A stretch of 10,561 nt of DNA from an uncultured Pirellulaceae bacterium (GTDB lineage: Bacteria; Planctomycetota; Planctomycetia; Pirellulales; Pirellulaceae). The notes beneath the pieces were generated by a model. The model worked only from the letters and a program-made list of their open reading frames with translations. It made no database searches and was not told where the DNA came from. This document shows, in pieces, positions 7,670 to 10,561 of this stretch. Made by a program: the position numbers and the translations under genes. Numbering within the stretch: the stretch's first letter is position 1; the number at the start of each line of letters is the position of its first letter. The stretch is taken from assembly GCA_947258905.1 (NCBI GenBank), contig CAMYKF010000619.1, positions 1-10,561 on the forward strand, written 5' to 3'.

Positions 7670-7698
7670 AAGTTACGACGCGTTTTTTTACTTGTCAA
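7670..7698 (-). promoter_or_regulatory. Predicted sigma70-type promoter for the AAA+ ATPase gene
   Basis: On the minus strand a perfect -35 box TTGACA (7698-7693) is followed after 17 bases by TAACTT (7675-7670), a partial -10 match at three of six positions. Transcription would start near 7663, giving a leader of about 75 bases before the ATG at 7587. The -10 box is poor, so the call rests mainly on the -35 box, the spacing and the position. Confidence 0.45.
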
Positions 7699-7705
7699 AA
7701 CGCGT
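7678..7705. repeat. Inverted repeat overlapping the AAA+ promoter (possible operator)
   Basis: ACGCGTTTT (7678-7686) and AAAACGCGT (7697-7705) are exact inverted copies separated by 10 bases. Each arm contains the self-complementary hexamer ACGCGT, with centres 22 bp apart, about two helical turns. The repeat covers the -35 box and most of the spacer. ACGCGT also occurs by chance in nearby coding sequence, so the hexamer alone means little; the paired arrangement is what suggests a dimeric repressor site. Confidence 0.4.
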
Positions 7706-7736
7706 GTTCAGCTGTCGAAGTAGAATGGGGACTGGC

Positions 7737-7765
7737 CTGTAGAATGCCCTGCGATTCCATACAAT
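7737..7765 (+). promoter_or_regulatory. Weak candidate promoter for the rightward operon
   Basis: TACAAT (7760-7765) matches the -10 consensus at five of six positions. CTGTAG (7737-7742) sits 17 bases upstream and matches the -35 consensus at only three positions. It faces the envelope-protein gene. Without a better -35 box this is tentative. Confidence 0.22.
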
Positions 7766-7947
7766 CCGGATAACGGGAGGGGTGCCGGAACCGCCTGTGA
7801 GGCCCTGTTCTGAACCTCGTAATCATGACGATTGTCGGTGTTGTGCAGCGAGCCGAGCGAAACCCCGGATTTTGCACCCGGGTACTTCCTGATAGCTCGC
7901 CGGCAGGCAGCGTCCTGGACTCACACTTCGTCAGTAAACAGTGCTTT

Positions 7948-9279
7948 ATGATTTCCAAAACCAGAATTATCGTCGGCCTGCTGATCTGGATTGCATTGCT
8001 GATTTTTGTGTCGTTGCGTTTTGCGCATAACTGGGTCGGCTCGGAATCGGTGGCCTCCAGACAACTGGCTCGCTTTGCGTTCCAGCCGCGCTCGACCTGG
8101 GACCTGGAATTCAAGTTCCGCTCGAACATTCGCATCGGCGATCCAGTTTTCTTTGAAAACGAAGCAGGCCGACTGGTAAATATTGGATCGTTGCGGCAAG
8201 TTGAATCGCCGGTTTCAAAGCAGTCGGACGTAACCTACACCGACTGGGCCAGCGCTACGTTTTATTCCACGGCCCCGGATGTCGAACCCGGCGACTATCT
8301 CACGGTTCATCAAACGCCCACCTCCATGGACTGGGTGGCGCGATACCTGTTCCCGCCCGCCCGGCGACAGGAGATTGCCCGGCTGGTCGCCAAGGTATAT
8401 GCCGAGCATTCGCAGGAAATCATGCGCGACCTGATGCCGATTCTGCAAGAAGCGTGGGACGAAATCAGTGTGATTCTGCGTGACGAAGTGGTGGCTTCGA
8501 TTCGCAAACGTCAGGCGGAATTCGAGCGGCTGGGTGTGCGATATCGCGAGGAAATCGTGGACGGCGAACTGGTTCCGCTGGTTAACGAGGAAATCTGGCC
8601 GCTGGTGCAGGCGCAGGCCCAGCCTCTGCTGGAACAGGTTGGTGAGGAGATTTGGCAGCGAGCCTCCGTGTGGCGATTCGGCTGGCGAGCCATCTACGAC
8701 GCTTCACCTTTGCCGCGACGTAATTTGACCAAGCAGGAATTCTCACGGTTTCTGGAAACCGAGGCGATGCCCATCATCGTCAGCAATTTGCCCCGTTTTT
8801 TGGAAGCCCAGCAAGTCGTGCTGGAACAGATTGTGAAAAATCCGCGTGTGATTTCCGTGTTGCGGGACAGCCTGCTGAGAATCGGTGGTGACGCTGAATT
8901 GCAGGCATTGTTGATGGACGTCCTGCGCGAAGCCTTGTTTGAAAACCCGCGCTTGCATGTAGCGCTGCGCAACTTCTGGCGACGCCCGGACCTGCAGCGT
9001 GTGCTCGCTTTGACGGATCAACGACTTGAGCCGACGGTGGTGCGGATTGGCGAAAGCATTTTCGGTTCGCCTTACTACGGAGTGACTCCTGAATTCGCCC
9101 GAATCCTGCGAAACAAGATTTTGCTCAAGGACCATCGCTGGCTTATCTTGCACAGAGCCGACGAGCGTTCGCGGCAGGAGCCCATGAGCCGCGACCATCA
9201 GGATCCGCACACGCTGATCGTGCTGCCAGGCACGACCACGATGGAAAATCCGTTCTATTATCCTGCGCGAGAACGCTAA
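7948..9279 (+). CDS. Single-pass envelope protein, possible divergent MCE/MlaD-like transporter partner
   Basis: I do not recognise this family with certainty. From the ATG at 7948 the protein has 443 residues: a short basic N-terminus, a membrane anchor (about 7-25), a probable beta-rich segment (about 48-125), a long stretch that looks almost wholly helical (about 138-365, with repeated EEIW and PxLxE-like pieces) and a polar tail ending NPFYYPARER. The segment IRIGDPVFFE...GRLVNIGSLRQVE (61-85) loosely recalls the MCE fold, where a membrane-anchored beta domain is followed by helices. The MlaF/MlaE-type fusion starts 2 bp after its stop, so a periplasmic substrate-handling role is inferred from context. 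An ATG at 7825 would add 41 residues before the anchor with no ribosome site, so 7948 is preferred, although its own ribosome site is also poor. It could instead be an unrelated envelope scaffold protein. Confidence 0.6.
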   Translation: MISKTRIIVGLLIWIALLIFVSLRFAHNWVGSESVASRQLARFAFQPRSTWDLEFKFRSNIRIGDPVFFENEAGRLVNIGSLRQVESPVSKQSDVTYTDWASATFYSTAPDVEPGDYLTVHQTPTSMDWVARYLFPPARRQEIARLVAKVYAEHSQEIMRDLMPILQEAWDEISVILRDEVVASIRKRQAEFERLGVRYREEIVDGELVPLVNEEIWPLVQAQAQPLLEQVGEEIWQRASVWRFGWRAIYDASPLPRRNLTKQEFSRFLETEAMPIIVSNLPRFLEAQQVVLEQIVKNPRVISVLRDSLLRIGGDAELQALLMDVLREALFENPRLHVALRNFWRRPDLQRVLALTDQRLEPTVVRIGESIFGSPYYGVTPEFARILRNKILLKDHRWLILHRADERSRQEPMSRDHQDPHTLIVLPGTTTMENPFYYPARER

Positions 9280-9281
9280 CG

Positions 9282-10561
9282 GTGAACGAAGAGACCGATC
9301 CCAAAGTGGAAAAGCAGCCGCCGGATAAGGCGGCCGATACTGCCAAGCCGCAGCCGCCGGCCGTGTCGGGCGAAATTACGCTGTCCGATTTGACGGTGGT
9401 GGCCGGCGTGCGCGCGTTGCTGGAAGACACATCAGCGCAATTTCCAGCCGGCCAGATCACGCTGCTGGTGGGACCCAGTGGCGTGGGCAAGTCCGTGCTG
9501 CTGAAAATCGTGGCGGGCCTGATTTCCAAAAGCCACGACTCGATTCACTACCAAGGCCAGATCGCTGTCGACGGCCGGCCGCGGCACAACGGCGATTTCG
9601 GAGTTGTGTTTCAGTCATTTGCCCTGTTTGACGAGTTGTCACCCAAGGCCAACGTGCAATTCGCCGAATCACATGCAGGAACAAAAATCAAAGCTACGCC
9701 CGATGAGCTGTTGAACGGACTAAACGTTCCCACCGACGTACGCACTGTGTTGCTCAGCGGCGGCCAGCGACAACGACTGGCCATCGCCCGTACGCTGGCC
9801 TACAACGCGCCGGTATTACTGTACGACGAACCGACATCGGGACTGGACCCGGAAAACGCCCGCAACGTCGGGGAACTGATTCGAAAAACATCCGAAGGCC
9901 ATTCAAAGACCTCCGTAGTGGTAACTCACGATTACGCGTCGCTGGTCGAGATCGCCGACAAGGTCATTCTGCTGAACCCGATCGAACGCACACTGGACGA
10001 AGTGCCACGGGAGGACTGGGATCGCCTGGGTGAAATCCTGCAACCGATGGCGATGGTGGCCTCCAAAAAATCGGAAGATCGATCGGATGAGGACCTCGGA
10101 TTGAGTTTGCTGCGGAAAGCCGGCCGTTTCTTCTCCGGTACCACGCGGGCCCTCGAAAACGTCTTCTGGGGTTTCCTTAGCGTAGTGCCGATCTGGAAAA
10201 GCCCGCGCTGGGGATTTCGCTACCTGCTGCATTACATGCGACTGGTGTTTGGCCCGACTGCCTGGTTTTATCTGATGATGGCCGGACTGATCACTGGATT
10301 CGTGACCACGTATTACATATTTCAGTTTCTGCCCTTCGCTGTGTACACCGAACCGCTGCTTGTCGATGACCTGCTATCGGCCACCGGTTTCAGTCTGTAC
10401 CGGATTTTTGTGCCGGTGCTGGCCACCGTGCTGATTGCGGCGCGGTGCGGAGCAGCTGTGACGGCGGATGTAGGCAGCAAGGAATACTCCAATCAGATCG
10501 ATGCCTTGCGCACGTTTGGCGTGAACCCCCGTCATTATCTGCTTTCCAATATTTTGATTTC
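9282..10561 (+). CDS. ABC transporter fusion: MlaF-like ATPase plus MlaE-like permease (3' end outside window)
   Basis: One unbroken frame of 426 full codons runs off the window. The N-terminal tail (1-28) is rich in Lys, Pro and Ala. The ATPase domain has Walker A GPSGVGKS (64-71), Q-loop Q111 in VVFQSFALFDELSP (the ALFD wording is typical of MlaF), signature LSGGQRQR (158-165), Walker B with D-loop VLLYDEPTSGLD (178-189) and H-loop VTHDY (H216). After a charged linker (about 225-285) comes an MlaE/DUF140-type permease: a likely membrane helix at 328-350 and the family hallmark from about 377 on, including RCGAAVTADVG (388-398) and NQIDALRTFGVNP (403-415). In proteobacteria these are separate MlaF and MlaE proteins moving phospholipids between membranes. 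GTG at 9282 follows the previous stop by 2 bp, and no ATG lies in frame until far inside, so GTG is accepted; GTG 9309 is an alternative. Probable role: inner-membrane motor of a lipid transporter. Confidence 0.87.
   Translation, partial: MNEETDPKVEKQPPDKAADTAKPQPPAVSGEITLSDLTVVAGVRALLEDTSAQFPAGQITLLVGPSGVGKSVLLKIVAGLISKSHDSIHYQGQIAVDGRPRHNGDFGVVFQSFALFDELSPKANVQFAESHAGTKIKATPDELLNGLNVPTDVRTVLLSGGQRQRLAIARTLAYNAPVLLYDEPTSGLDPENARNVGELIRKTSEGHSKTSVVVTHDYASLVEIADKVILLNPIERTLDEVPREDWDRLGEILQPMAMVASKKSEDRSDEDLGLSLLRKAGRFFSGTTRALENVFWGFLSVVPIWKSPRWGFRYLLHYMRLVFGPTAWFYLMMAGLITGFVTTYYIFQFLPFAVYTEPLLVDDLLSATGFSLYRIFVPVLATVLIAARCGAAVTADVGSKEYSNQIDALRTFGVNPRHYLLSNILI

Larger units (their letters stand above)
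7588..7947. other. 360-bp divergent intergenic region
   Basis: This gap lies between the starts of the leftward AAA+ gene and the rightward envelope-protein operon. It holds the minus-strand promoter and inverted repeat, a weak plus-strand promoter candidate, and an exact 8-bp direct repeat GTAGAATG (7720-7727 and 7739-7746, spaced 19 bp, close to two helical turns). I see no convincing RNA gene or small coding region. The predicted rightward leader would be long (about 175 bases) if the promoter candidate is real. Confidence 0.6.

Noticed and set aside
7588..7698. 37-residue N-terminal extension of the AAA+ ATPase from a TTG codon
   Set aside because: The TTG is part of a TTGACA promoter box, and the ATG at 7587 has a well-placed AGGA.
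7862..7883. GC-rich hairpin (ACCCCGG with CCCGGGT) in the leader of the envelope-protein gene
   Set aside because: The stem has a mismatch and no T-run follows, so it is not a convincing terminator or riboswitch element.
7782..7892. Short GTG-started frame of 36 residues in the divergent gap, next to a GGGAGGGG run
   Set aside because: The purine run directly abuts the GTG, too close for a ribosome site. The peptide is short and compositionally odd (several Cys, Pro and Arg) with no sign of selection.
8743..9210. Minus-strand open frame of 155 codons within the envelope-protein gene
   Set aside because: No motif or ribosome site. The plus-strand frame continues with a membrane anchor upstream and tight spacing to the ABC fusion downstream.

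Overview
The window is about 10.5 kb of bacterial chromosome of moderately high GC (roughly mid-50s percent by eye), densely coding. Nine protein genes can be supported. The two at the edges are cut by the window: the first lacks its 5' end and the last lacks its 3' end. No tRNA, rRNA, CRISPR array, transposase or integrase was seen. The organism is Gram-negative-like, because an Mla/MCE-type lipid transporter is present. The combination of an ATPase-permease fusion of the MlaF/MlaE type, a large AAA+ protein with an unusual N-terminus and often weak Shine-Dalgarno sites suggests a planctomycete (Pirellulaceae-like). That assignment is inference, not proof.

Region 1 (1-4422, + strand) is the tail of a surface-polysaccharide or glycolipid cluster: a Wzx-like flippase C-terminal part, a GT4 glycosyltransferase coupled to it by an ATGA overlap, a GT2 glycosyltransferase of the dolichyl/polyprenyl-phosphate sugar synthase type, and an FAD-dependent oxidoreductase of the protoporphyrinogen-oxidase/UDP-galactopyranose-mutase-like superfamily. 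A reasonable reading is that the two transferases build a lipid-linked saccharide, the flippase moves it across the inner membrane, and the oxidoreductase modifies a sugar or lipid precursor.

Region 2 (4442-5935, - strand) is a two-gene unit of phosphatases, an inositol-monophosphatase-family enzyme followed after 3 bp by a HAD phosphatase. It converges on region 1 with only 19 bp between stop codons. A strong rho-independent terminator (6008-6033) separates it from the gene upstream on the same strand.

Region 3 (6058-7587, - strand) is a 509-residue AAA+ ATPase with a proline-rich N-terminus, a probable winged-helix-like segment and an unusually long stretch between Walker A and Walker B.

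Region 4 (7588-7947) is a 360-bp divergent intergenic region. It holds a good sigma70-like promoter for the AAA+ gene overlapped by an inverted repeat with two ACGCGT boxes, and a weaker possible promoter for the right-hand operon.

Region 5 (7948-10561, + strand) is an operon of a single-pass, mostly helical envelope protein (possible MCE/MlaD-like partner) and, 2 bp later, a GTG-started fusion of an MlaF-like ABC ATPase with an MlaE-like permease. Together they look like a rearranged lipid-transport system. This is the most interesting part of the window.
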